This document shows positions 27,164 through 35,522 of a stretch of 64,000 nt of DNA, piece after piece. The DNA comes from an uncultured Pseudoalteromonas sp. (GTDB lineage: Bacteria > Pseudomonadota > Gammaproteobacteria > Enterobacterales > Alteromonadaceae), in the NCBI GenBank assembly GCA_947493455.1, contig CANLRB010000008.1, positions 87,173 to 151,172 of the forward strand. The letters run 5' to 3'. Under the pieces are notes generated by a model. It was not told the origin of the DNA and did no database searches. It saw only the letters and a program-made list of their open reading frames with translations. The translations under genes were made by a program, and so were the position numbers. Position 1 is the stretch's first letter; each line of letters begins with the position of its first letter.

Positions 27164-27328
27164 ATGGAACGCATTTTAACACTACAAGCAATCGAACAAT
27201 CAGCAAATGCGATGGAAGATGAAGTTGCATCGACCAGCACCTGTAGTTTTGTTATGTGTCGTTTTTGTTCGTCAACAAGTGATTCGGGTTGTGGCGATGC
27301 TACTAATCCAACGATTACAGCGGTGTAA
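27164..27328 (+). CDS. Class III lanthipeptide precursor 5
   Basis: 54 residues, leader MERILTLQAI then MEDEVAST. The head STCSFVMCRFC is the precursor 3 type, but the tail GDATNPTITAV is the precursor 2/4 type, so this gene looks like a recombinant of the two subfamilies. Motifs Ser25-Ser28-Cys32 and Ser36-Ser39-Cys43 are kept. It starts five bases after precursor 4 stops. Confidence 0.92.
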   Translation: MERILTLQAIEQSANAMEDEVASTSTCSFVMCRFCSSTSDSGCGDATNPTITAV

Positions 27329-27332
27329 TGTA

Positions 27333-27479
27333 ATGGGTCACCTATTACATAACAAAACACCCGCGTTTTTAGCAGCGGAAGATAATATGCGAGCTTTGTT
27401 TAAACGTCGGCTTATTTCATTTACAGAAGAAATAGGACCGCATTACCAAAGTTCAAAAATTAAACTAAAGCAATGCTAA
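27333..27479 (+). CDS. Small reading frame after the precursors, unknown
   Basis: 48 residues starting four bases after precursor 5 stops, the same spacing as the coupled precursor starts. It is basic (ALFKRRLISF, SKIKLKQC) and ends in Cys. It has no leader motif and no S-x2-S-x3-C. It could be a small accessory peptide, the remnant of another gene, or untranslated. Nothing but position supports it. Confidence 0.3.
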   Translation: MGHLLHNKTPAFLAAEDNMRALFKRRLISFTEEIGPHYQSSKIKLKQC

Positions 27480-27506
27480 GTCACTTGGTGTAAATGAGTT
27501 TGAGGG

Positions 27507-27591
27507 GTAGCTTTACTAATTCGACCTACTAAAGCTACACCCGCTCATTACTTTCAAGGATAGCGCTGACGGAGAAAAACTTCAACAGCGC
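27507..27591 (+). promoter_or_regulatory. Two RNA hairpins between precursors and synthetase
   Basis: GTAGCTTTA (27507-27515) pairs exactly with TAAAGCTAC (27530-27538). GCGCTG (27563-27568) pairs with CAGCGC (27586-27591). Neither has a T-run. Placed between abundant-substrate genes and their enzyme gene, they may protect the precursor mRNA or partly stop transcription, lowering enzyme relative to substrate. Confidence 0.5.
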
Positions 27592-27674
27592 ATAATTTAA
27601 ATCAAACAAGAAGAAAAATTAAAAAAGGTAATAACAGTTTATCCATTCTTCTTCATTTTATAAGGATAGTTGGT

Positions 27675-30362
27675 ATGTCTGAATTAGTCATTAAAGATAA
27701 AACGCTCTATACAATAGCAGATAAAGAATTTTACGATAATATAGACAAATACAGCCCAAACAAGACTGATTTTTACCAAATTGTTGATGATCTTTCTACC
27801 GAAGATACTGTGATTGAACGATATCGTTACTGGTGGCGATGCTCTCAAAAAGGCAGTCGTTTACCATTACAAGGTTGGAAGATTCATGTGTCAGCTACAC
27901 CTGCACACGCACCTGCAATCATTGACAGCGTTGCACGTGTACTAATTAAGCACAAAGTAACATTTAAATTTCTTGCTGATAGAAACTTATTTTCACTATT
28001 TAATGGCAAAGGTTTTGATCGCGGGTCAGCAGGCAAGTTTATTACTATTTACCCGCAAAATGAGTATCAGTTTTTAACCTTGATTGAGGAACTTCATCAA
28101 GCCACGCTAGGCTACTGGGGACCTTATATACTGTCAGACAAGCGATATAAAGACAGTAAAGTGATTTATTATCGTTATGGCGGCATCATTGCCGTAAAGA
28201 AAGAACTTGATGACGGTCAGGTTGCTCACGTTATTAAGAATTCGGATGGTGAATATGTTGAAGACAAGCGCAATGCATTTTACAGTTTACCTGAAGGCGT
28301 TGTGGATCCGTTTGAAGAGCAACAAACAGAAGTCGCTGCAACAGAGCAAAGCGCACACACATTAAAAAATGATGCTTACACAGTTAAAAGTGTGTTTGCG
28401 TTTAGTAATTCGGGTGGCGTGTATAAAGCAATTGATGAGTCAACTCAAAAAGAAGTCGTAATTAAAGAAGGGCGACCATATACCAATATTAGTAACCGTG
28501 GTTTAGATGCTATTCAACTAATTAAAAAAGAACATCGCCTTATGAGCTTACTGTCAGGTACTGAAGTTGCTGCGGAGCCGCTCGATTTTTTCCTTGATTG
28601 GGAGCATGCCTACTTAGTGCAAGAGTACTTGGGAGATGGCATTAACTTACGTTCTTTTTTCGCGAGAATTTATTTAACTCTTAAGACTCAACCTACTCCG
28701 GAAGAAGCGTCACAATATTGGGAGTTTTACTTCAAAATAGCTAATTTGCTGGTTGATAGAATTCATACCTTACATTCAAAAAATATTATCTTTGGCGATT
28801 TATCAGCGGGCAATGTCATGATTATGGGGGACTCTTTAGAATCATTAGACGTTAAATTAATTGATTTTGAGTCGGCTTATCAACGCGGTATCGATTTACC
28901 AACGCATATTTATACGCCAGGTTTTGCCTCTGAATCTTATCAAAACATGAACGAAGCCGAATTTGCTGATGACTGCTATGCGGTTGGTGCTTTGTTAATG
29001 TCGGGTTTATTCCCAATGAACAATATTTTAAGCTTAGATAGAGCTGCACATGAACGCTATCTAGATGAACTTGAAAAAGATATCGGTATTCCGTCAGATA
29101 TTTGTTCGTTAATTAAGTCATTGATGTCGAACGATGCAACGAAACGTCCATCGATGGCCACTGCCAAAGAGATGCTAGAGCGCAGTGATTTGAAAATTAA
29201 TCAATTTAAAATCCAAACAGAAAACTTTAATAAAAATCAAATTAGTGAACTGATTGAGAATGTCGTTAAGTTTACTAACAGCAAGGCGACATTTGAGCGT
29301 AATGATCGCTTATTTCCTGCAGACCCAGAGATATTTGAAGGTACACCTCTTAGCTTAGCATATGGCGCAATGGGCATTTCATTAACCATGAAGCAAGTTA
29401 CGGGAGAGGTTTCTGACGATATTATTGAGTGGATGAAAAATGTGCCGCATAACCCTCAAAATCCGCTTTCTGTTGGTTTGTACGACGGTTTGGCTGGAAT
29501 TGCGTGGGGCTGGTTAGAGCTTGAGCAACCTGAACGGGCCAAACAAGCAATTGATCGTTTATTGGAAATTGAATTGCCAACTAGCTCATTTAGTATTTAT
29601 AACGGTCTTGCTGGGGTAGGCATGACGTTCTTGAAGTTCTGGAAAGAATTCAATGAGGAAAAGTACTTACAAGCAGCGATTAATGTTGGTAATACTTTGT
29701 TAGAAAATAAAAAAGTTGAAGATGGTCATACATTTTGGATTTCGCAAGCGCGTAAGTCATGTTCTTATGCCCACGGTGTTTCGGGAATTTCAATGTTCCT
29801 ACTCAACTTGTATCAAGCAACTAACGAGCAAAACTACTTAACAGCCGGTGAAGACGGACTGAAATGGGTTATTTCCGAAGGGCATTACAATGAAGAAGGC
29901 GGTTTAACTTGGGTTGCGCGCGATACCACGCCAAGCTATACACCGTATTGGAGTTGGGGTAGCTCCGGTGTAGGAAAAGTGTTACTGCGTTACTGGGAAG
30001 TAACAGGCAAAGAAGATTACGCTGAGCTGATTGACGCAATTCACATTGATTGTAATCGTAAATACACGATTTTCCCTGGATACTTTTTTGGTTGTAGCGG
30101 TATTACTGACTTTTACATTGATTTATTGAAATATGAACGCTGGGCAAATATTGCAGACAATGCAATTCAACGTCTATTCTCTGGCACTATGCTGTTTGCG
30201 TTAGAACGCAGTGATGGTGTGGCATTCCCGGGCGAATCGGCAAGCCGAATCAGTTGTGATTTTGGTACAGGTAGTGCGGGCATTATTTGGATGATGCATC
30301 GTTACCTACACCGCACTGAGTCGCCGTTCATGTTAGATGAATACTTTCCAGTAAATAACTAA
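27675..30362 (+). CDS. lanKC: Class III lanthipeptide synthetase (lyase-kinase-cyclase)
   Basis: 895 residues, the normal size for LanKC. Residues about 1-210 are the phospho-Ser/Thr lyase region, with the family stretch GPYILSDKRYKDS and VIYYRYGGI. About 235-505 is a protein kinase: Lys264 (VVIKEGRP), catalytic loop IIFGDLSAGN (Asp375, Asn380), and metal site LIDFES (Asp397). About 550-890 is the LanC-like cyclase with repeated G-x-x-G helices. Its zinc ligands are incomplete: the WCxG position reads WSWG (Ser760), and the CH pair is Cys807-Ser808. This distinguishes class III from class IV. It phosphorylates and dehydrates Ser/Thr, then forms (methyl)lanthionine or labionin rings. AAGGA precedes the ATG. 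Confidence 0.95.
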   Translation: MSELVIKDKTLYTIADKEFYDNIDKYSPNKTDFYQIVDDLSTEDTVIERYRYWWRCSQKGSRLPLQGWKIHVSATPAHAPAIIDSVARVLIKHKVTFKFLADRNLFSLFNGKGFDRGSAGKFITIYPQNEYQFLTLIEELHQATLGYWGPYILSDKRYKDSKVIYYRYGGIIAVKKELDDGQVAHVIKNSDGEYVEDKRNAFYSLPEGVVDPFEEQQTEVAATEQSAHTLKNDAYTVKSVFAFSNSGGVYKAIDESTQKEVVIKEGRPYTNISNRGLDAIQLIKKEHRLMSLLSGTEVAAEPLDFFLDWEHAYLVQEYLGDGINLRSFFARIYLTLKTQPTPEEASQYWEFYFKIANLLVDRIHTLHSKNIIFGDLSAGNVMIMGDSLESLDVKLIDFESAYQRGIDLPTHIYTPGFASESYQNMNEAEFADDCYAVGALLMSGLFPMNNILSLDRAAHERYLDELEKDIGIPSDICSLIKSLMSNDATKRPSMATAKEMLERSDLKINQFKIQTENFNKNQISELIENVVKFTNSKATFERNDRLFPADPEIFEGTPLSLAYGAMGISLTMKQVTGEVSDDIIEWMKNVPHNPQNPLSVGLYDGLAGIAWGWLELEQPERAKQAIDRLLEIELPTSSFSIYNGLAGVGMTFLKFWKEFNEEKYLQAAINVGNTLLENKKVEDGHTFWISQARKSCSYAHGVSGISMFLLNLYQATNEQNYLTAGEDGLKWVISEGHYNEEGGLTWVARDTTPSYTPYWSWGSSGVGKVLLRYWEVTGKEDYAELIDAIHIDCNRKYTIFPGYFFGCSGITDFYIDLLKYERWANIADNAIQRLFSGTMLFALERSDGVAFPGESASRISCDFGTGSAGIIWMMHRYLHRTESPFMLDEYFPVNN

Positions 30363-30374
30363 TGGTATAGCGCT

Positions 30375-32027
30375 ATGATTAGAATGATTAACTTTGCTGG
30401 CAGAGAGTTTTTACCGATTATTTTAGGCTGTACGGTAATTCTTATCGCATCCAGCGCGATGCAAATGTTACTGCCTTATGGCGTAAAAGTAATGATCGAT
30501 ATAGCGACTGGGATACCAAACAGTTGGTCTATTTCAAACATAGCGTGGTTGTTATTGGGTGCGTATCTGATGAAAGTAATTGTTGGCCTCATTGGCCAAC
30601 TCTTACTGCAAATGACCGGAGACAACATTATTGCGAAAACGAAACTGAAGGTATTTGATCATTTTCAGCGGTTACCGCTCAGTTTTTTCAATAGTGTATC
30701 GATTGGCGAGTTAATGTCGCGCTGTAATAACGACATTGCCGCCATTCGTAATATTCTAACGTCAGTACTTACCTCGTCGATTATTAATGTTATCCAATTT
30801 ATTGGTGCTGTTACGGTTATGGTGTACATGGATTGGCAACTCGCTGTGTTGGTACTTGTGTTAGCACCAATCTCAGCAATATTAACAAGTTTATTTTCAA
30901 AGTCGTTTTATCGCTTGTCTAAGCAAGTGCAAGAGATTATGGCTAAGTCTAATTCGACTTTGCAAGAGACTTTGGCGTCAATCGAAACGATCAAACTATT
31001 CTCTCGTGAGGAGCACCGTAATCAACTCTATAAAAGAGATATTGATGACTTTTTGAAAGTCGCAAAAGAAGCACGCCATAAGGACGCTGCATTTGGTTCG
31101 CTTATTAATTATATCTCATCAATTTCAAATGTTTTGGTTGTTTGGTTGGCTGCGGTTTTGATTGCTGGTAATCAAGTAACAGCGGGTACGTTGGTTGCGT
31201 TTTTAATGTATTCACAATTTGTGACTCAAAGTATTAATGGGTTAACCAGCGGCTATACGTCGTATGTGCGAGCCAAAGGTGCGACCGAAAGTATTTTTAA
31301 GATTTTATCGATGCAGGTTGAAACTAAAGTTACTAATGCTGCAAATGAGCCTTTGCAAGGGGTTGGCGTGAAAGTTCGCAATATGAATTTTAGCTATGAA
31401 AATGGTGACGTTGTTTTTAAAAACTTTGCATGTGATATTCCGGTTGGGTCCATTACTGCAATTGGTGGGCAAAGTGGCACAGGTAAAAGCACTTTAGTAA
31501 AAATATTCGCAGGATTGCTTAAGCAGCAATCGGGGTCAATTTCATTTATTGATAAGCAAGGTGAAGTAATCAAGTCGGCAGAGCAAAGATTGATGTTTTC
31601 GTTTGTTCCGCAAGAGGTGCAGTTATTCTCGGGCTCGATTATAGAAAATATTCGATTCGGCCAACTTAATGCATCTGATGAACAAGTAAAGGCAGCATGC
31701 GAATTGGCTGGGGCGCATGAGTTTATATCGCAAATGGAGCAGGGTTATGACACTTATGTGGGACGTGCGGGGGCAACACTGAGCGGCGGACAAAAGCAAC
31801 GTATCGCAATTGCCAGAGCATTACTTAATGACGCGCCAATTCTGGTTCTCGATGAAGCAACTTCAGCATTGGATAGCCAAAATGAGCAGTATGTTCTTGA
31901 AACTGTTAGTCGTTTGAGAGGGATAAAAACAATTGTGCTAATTACCCATAACGATGAAACCAAGACATTGGCCGACAATTTTGTTGATTTAACTAATGCT
32001 GGGTCAGCGTTAAGAATTGCCAGTTAA
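30375..32027 (+). CDS. ABC exporter (fused permease-ATPase), lanthipeptide export
   Basis: 550 residues. Six transmembrane helices fill about 1-300 (type 1 exporter, MsbA/HlyB-like). The ATPase domain has Walker A GGQSGTGKST, signature LSGGQKQR, Walker B ILVLDEATSALDS and H-loop ITHND. There is no N-terminal C39 peptidase, so it cannot cleave the leader during export as LanT or class II exporters do. It lies 12 bp after the synthetase gene in the same operon. Likely moves the modified peptide across the inner membrane. A terminator follows. Confidence 0.92.
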   Translation: MIRMINFAGREFLPIILGCTVILIASSAMQMLLPYGVKVMIDIATGIPNSWSISNIAWLLLGAYLMKVIVGLIGQLLLQMTGDNIIAKTKLKVFDHFQRLPLSFFNSVSIGELMSRCNNDIAAIRNILTSVLTSSIINVIQFIGAVTVMVYMDWQLAVLVLVLAPISAILTSLFSKSFYRLSKQVQEIMAKSNSTLQETLASIETIKLFSREEHRNQLYKRDIDDFLKVAKEARHKDAAFGSLINYISSISNVLVVWLAAVLIAGNQVTAGTLVAFLMYSQFVTQSINGLTSGYTSYVRAKGATESIFKILSMQVETKVTNAANEPLQGVGVKVRNMNFSYENGDVVFKNFACDIPVGSITAIGGQSGTGKSTLVKIFAGLLKQQSGSISFIDKQGEVIKSAEQRLMFSFVPQEVQLFSGSIIENIRFGQLNASDEQVKAACELAGAHEFISQMEQGYDTYVGRAGATLSGGQKQRIAIARALLNDAPILVLDEATSALDSQNEQYVLETVSRLRGIKTIVLITHNDETKTLADNFVDLTNAGSALRIAS

Positions 32028-32044
32028 TTCATAGTCACCTGTTT

Positions 32045-32081
32045 AAAGCACAACCCGAGTGACTTGGATTTGTGCTTTTTT
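32045..32081 (+). terminator. Terminator of the lanthipeptide operon
   Basis: AAAGCACAA (32045-32053) pairs with TTGTGCTTT (32070-32078) followed by T residues, 18 bp after the exporter stop. It closes the precursor-synthetase-exporter transcript. Confidence 0.85.
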
Positions 32082-32099
32082 GCATAATAGTCGGCAAGA

Positions 32100-32825
32100 T
32101 TACCGGTTTTCATAGGCTAGGGCTCTTCGTTGTGCCGCCGCTTCGCTGGTTTTTACCCACCTAAATAAGTACATGATAATAAGCTTAGTAATGGCGCTGG
32201 TGATAGCGAGTACAAGCAATGGCCAGCCGTCGTTTATTCCTAAACTAAGAGCAAAAGCAATTGTTGAGATGTCCATTAGTAAGATAAATTGGCTCATTTT
32301 TAAATTGATTGCACCGGTGTCGCCAAACTGAATAATCACTTTTATTTGATGCGCGTAGCCTTGAGCTATCAAAACTGAAACAATAATCATGATGCTGGTG
32401 GCAATATATTTGCCGTGATCAACCATTGAATGACTTTCACTAAAAGCCAATCCGAACAAAGCCAATAACAGCGAAATTAATGCGGTATAAAAGCTTCGCC
32501 GTGACCATATTGTTTTTCGGTCCCGCCATATTTCAAACAAAATTAATAATACGATAACCGAAGCAACCAACCGTGGCCATACAATGTAGTGATTAAACGG
32601 GTCGATTGAGTAGCCGTACACAAAAAATGATAAGTAGGCAAAATAACTCACACTAAATTGATTTAACGATAAAAGTGCCGTGGGCGAATGAAGGCTTGAA
32701 TTGTTGTTACATTGAGCGGGGTGGTTTTTTCTTAACCAAATGGTTTTAATTTGAGCGAATAGGCCATATACACTAATTGTAATAAAAATAGTGTTGATAA
32801 GACCGAATAGATTAACAGTAAGCAT
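32100..32825 (-). CDS. PQ-loop-like multi-spanning membrane protein
   Basis: 241 residues from the ATG at 32825, which has AAGGTG five bases upstream; an ATG at 32855 also reads in frame but lies on a palindrome. About seven hydrophobic helices. Two halves resemble PQ-loop/SemiSWEET units (GLFAQIKTIWLRK...NQFSVSYFAYLSFF and YAHQIKVIIQFGDTGAINLKMSQFIL), though the Pro-Gln pair itself is not kept. It could be a small-molecule carrier or a receptor-like protein. The gene is convergent with the lanthipeptide operon; no functional link is shown. Confidence 0.6.
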   Translation of the reverse strand: MLTVNLFGLINTIFITISVYGLFAQIKTIWLRKNHPAQCNNNSSLHSPTALLSLNQFSVSYFAYLSFFVYGYSIDPFNHYIVWPRLVASVIVLLILFEIWRDRKTIWSRRSFYTALISLLLALFGLAFSESHSMVDHGKYIATSIMIIVSVLIAQGYAHQIKVIIQFGDTGAINLKMSQFILLMDISTIAFALSLGINDGWPLLVLAITSAITKLIIMYLFRWVKTSEAAAQRRALAYENR

Positions 32826-32845
32826 AACGCACCTTTTTTGTTGTG

Positions 32846-32917
32846 TTGTCGACAATTTTGCTTTTATTTATCTTTTAAATCACATTTTTATTATTTATGT
32901 TTAATATATTGTCGACA
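32846..32917. promoter_or_regulatory. Twin TTGTCGACA palindromes between divergent genes
   Basis: TTGTCGACAA (32846-32855) and TTGTCGACA (32909-32917) lie 63 bp apart, six helical turns, between the PQ-loop-like gene and a small membrane protein gene. Same-face paired sites suggest an operator for an unknown regulator. Confidence 0.45.
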
Positions 32918-32975
32918 TTTGTTCGGGTGTTTTGACAAAGATTTTGCTGATAATCACTTAAAGGGAGTTTATGAA

Positions 32976-33275
32976 ATGAGAAAAGCTTGCGCGCTGCGAG
33001 ACGTTGCCATCGCAATGCTAGGTTTTACTGCTTTTGTAGTTGCAATGATAGATAGTTTTCACCTGCACAACAGTGCTTTTGTACATTGTTTCAGCCCCAT
33101 TATTGCTGTCAACCAAGCAGAGCATAGCGCTTTTTCTGTGGTTGCGGCATGTATCTCGATACTGCTGCTCGCCTTTGTAGGGTATAGACTGAGTGCGCAA
33201 TTACCCCATCTGGCTTATCAGGGTAAGTCACATCAACTCATGCTTGATACATCGGATCTCGATTTATCTCTTTAG
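32976..33275 (+). CDS. Small two-helix membrane protein, unknown
   Basis: 99 residues from the ATG at 32976, preceded by AGGGAG. Helices at about 9-26 (VAIAMLGFTAFVVAMI) and 52-70 (SAFSVVAACISILLLAFVGY). His residues cluster in the first loop (DSFHLHNSAFVHC). The pattern recalls short periplasmic-loop metal-related membrane proteins, but I do not recognise the family. Confidence 0.6.
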   Translation: MRKACALRDVAIAMLGFTAFVVAMIDSFHLHNSAFVHCFSPIIAVNQAEHSAFSVVAACISILLLAFVGYRLSAQLPHLAYQGKSHQLMLDTSDLDLSL

Positions 33276-33456
33276 TTAAGCGCGTTGTTTTTCAGATTAA
33301 GTCGGAGTAATACTTGCTGTGTAAATGTATATACAATTTAAGTTTTTGTTACATATAAATTTAATTAGCAGCTTGTACCTACTAACGGATTTAGTTATTA
33401 ATTGTATTCTTTATACAAAAAATTATTGTGTGCCAAACCAAAACCAAGGAGTTCAG

Positions 33457-34416
33457 GTGAAATTTATTGTTTATTTTTTTATTGTGATGAGTATCGCAAA
33501 TCTACTAAGTTTGAAAGTGGCCACTGCCGCTGAAAAACTGCCGACCGAATTTAGTCACAACCAAATATATCTCACACCACAACTGACTAATGATCACACT
33601 TTACGCATTTTTACCGATACTGGCGGCGGTTGGAATGCGATGCGCCAAAGCCTATATAAACAATACCAATGGCCGACAGATGTGATAACAGAAAATGGTC
33701 AATCAATGGAAATGGCAGCATTACCGGCGTTTAAGGCGGGGGCGAGTATTCCTGGTCCTGGCATTAACAATGCCTTAAACGGAAAAGTATTTGTTGTTGA
33801 TGATGTTGAGCTAACTAAACTCGACCAGATTGACGGCTTTTTAGGTGGCCGTTGGCATGCAGAAAAGGTATTGAGCTTTAACTATTTGACACAGCAAATG
33901 CATTTGCTTGCTAAAGCGAATGAGCTTGACCTCACTCAATTTAATAAAATTAAGTTAGGCTTTCAAAAAAATGCACAAGGCAACTATACCATGGCCTTTC
34001 CAAGCCTAAATATAAAGGTTAAAGGCCAAGTGATCCCGGTTTTGTTTGATACAGGGGCGTCGGCTTATTTATCGGACAATGCCAAAAAGCAGCTTAAGGT
34101 GACGGCGAGTAAAGTGGGTACGTCGTTTATGGCAGCGTCGGTATTTGATAAATGGCGCAGTGAAAACCCAGATTGGCCAGTAATTGACGGCGCGGATCGC
34201 ATGGCGAAAGAAGCGATGATCCTAGTACCCGAAGTGGAAATTGACGGCAAAAAAGTGGGCCCAGTTTGGTTTACACGTCGACAAGACAAAAACTTTCATC
34301 AATTTATGTCGTCGATGATGGATACACAAGTGGATGGCGCGATTGGCGGCTCGTTGCTTCAGTACACCCATATCGTTGTTGATTACCCCAACGAAGTGGC
34401 TTATATCAAACTTTAA
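33457..34416 (+). CDS. Secreted retropepsin-like aspartyl protease
   Basis: About 319 residues from a GTG at 33457, chosen because AAGGAG lies eight bases upstream and a signal peptide (FIVYFFIVMSIANLLSL, cleaved near VATAAEK) then begins at once; a longer frame from 33325 adds 44 unlikely residues. The C-terminal half has VIPVLFDTGASAYL, the DTGA active-site turn of pepsin/retropepsin folds. An earlier TDTGGGWNAM resembles a second degenerate turn. Probably periplasmic; substrate unknown. Confidence 0.72.
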   Translation: MKFIVYFFIVMSIANLLSLKVATAAEKLPTEFSHNQIYLTPQLTNDHTLRIFTDTGGGWNAMRQSLYKQYQWPTDVITENGQSMEMAALPAFKAGASIPGPGINNALNGKVFVVDDVELTKLDQIDGFLGGRWHAEKVLSFNYLTQQMHLLAKANELDLTQFNKIKLGFQKNAQGNYTMAFPSLNIKVKGQVIPVLFDTGASAYLSDNAKKQLKVTASKVGTSFMAASVFDKWRSENPDWPVIDGADRMAKEAMILVPEVEIDGKKVGPVWFTRRQDKNFHQFMSSMMDTQVDGAIGGSLLQYTHIVVDYPNEVAYIKL

Positions 34417-34526
34417 CTATGCCCTAGTTTTTTAACGGTTTGGCATTAGTTCTTTTTGTTCGTGTAATGGATGCGATTAGCCTATAGTGGAGCGCCCAAT
34501 TTTGAATTTTTAGATGAGGTTCGTTA

Positions 34527-35450
34527 ATGGCGCAGCACGATTTAGCTAGCTTGATGAATTACATAGAGCAAGCAGTTTGGCAACTGCCAAACGAAGGCAA
34601 AGTTGCCGACTATATTCCAGAACTTGCCAAGGTTAACGGCGAGCAGTTTGCGATGGCGGTAGTGTGCCATGATGGCGCAGCAGTGACAGCGGGCGATGCG
34701 GCGCAGCAATTTAGTATTCAATCGATATCTAAGGTACTAACCTTGGCTTTAGCGCAGCAACGCTACGGCGAAGAGCTGTGGCAACGAGTGGGTAAAGAGC
34801 CATCCGGCACCGCCTTTAACTCTTTGACACAGTTAGAACTTGAATTGGGTATTCCGCGCAACCCGTTTATTAATGCTGGCGCATTACTGGTGTGCGATGC
34901 ACTACAATCGCGCTATGGCGCACCGTTACATAGTTATTTAGAAACGATTCGACAACTTACGGGTAACAGCAAAATAAGCATTAACAAGCAAGTTGCTCGC
35001 TCTGAATTTCAGCACCGTTATCGCAATGCGGCAATGGCATATTTAATGAAGTCATTTGGTAACTTTAACAATGATGTTGATCAGGTGCTTGCCAACTACT
35101 GCAAATACTGTGCGGTTGAGATGAATGTGGTGGAACTTGCCCGTTGCTTTAGCTTTTTGGCCAATAAGGGTAAAGACCTAACATCGCAAACTCCGTTTAT
35201 TAGCGCGCAGCAAAACTCACAATTAAACTCGCTTTTGTTTACGAGTGGCTTATACGATGCCGCCGGAGACTTTGCTTATCGCATTGGCATGCCGGGTAAA
35301 TCGGGTGTGGGCGGTGGCATAATCGCAGTCGTGCCGGGGCGCTATACCATTGCGGTATGGTCACCTCGATTGAACCAGTTTGGTAACTCAGTACGTGGCC
35401 TACATGCACTCGAACTGTTTGCCAAGGAGCGCAATATCCAACTGTTTTAG
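34527..35450 (+). CDS. glsA: Glutaminase
   Basis: 307 residues, the normal length of the serine-dependent bacterial glutaminase (GlsA/GlsB). Visible motifs are FSIQSISKVL with the nucleophile Ser and Lys, EPSGTAFNS, RNPFINAGAL and KSGVGGGI near the C-terminus. It hydrolyses glutamine to glutamate and ammonia in the cytoplasm. It precedes a hotdog-fold gene by 72 bp. Confidence 0.96.
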   Translation: MAQHDLASLMNYIEQAVWQLPNEGKVADYIPELAKVNGEQFAMAVVCHDGAAVTAGDAAQQFSIQSISKVLTLALAQQRYGEELWQRVGKEPSGTAFNSLTQLELELGIPRNPFINAGALLVCDALQSRYGAPLHSYLETIRQLTGNSKISINKQVARSEFQHRYRNAAMAYLMKSFGNFNNDVDQVLANYCKYCAVEMNVVELARCFSFLANKGKDLTSQTPFISAQQNSQLNSLLFTSGLYDAAGDFAYRIGMPGKSGVGGGIIAVVPGRYTIAVWSPRLNQFGNSVRGLHALELFAKERNIQLF

Positions 35451-35522
35451 CGTTTTGCTTATTAGCTATAAATACGCTAGTGTATGAGGTCATACCAGTT
35501 AAAAGATAGATAAGAGTAGGTT

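Noticed and set aside
26419-27328. Precursors as class II bacteriocins or thiopeptides
   Set aside because: No double-glycine leader and no YcaO or LanB-type enzyme; the ILxLQ leader and adjacent LanKC fit class III lanthipeptides.
27675-30362. LanKC as a class II (LanM) or class IV (LanL) enzyme
   Set aside because: There is a recognisable kinase domain, unlike LanM, and the zinc ligand set required in class IV is incomplete.
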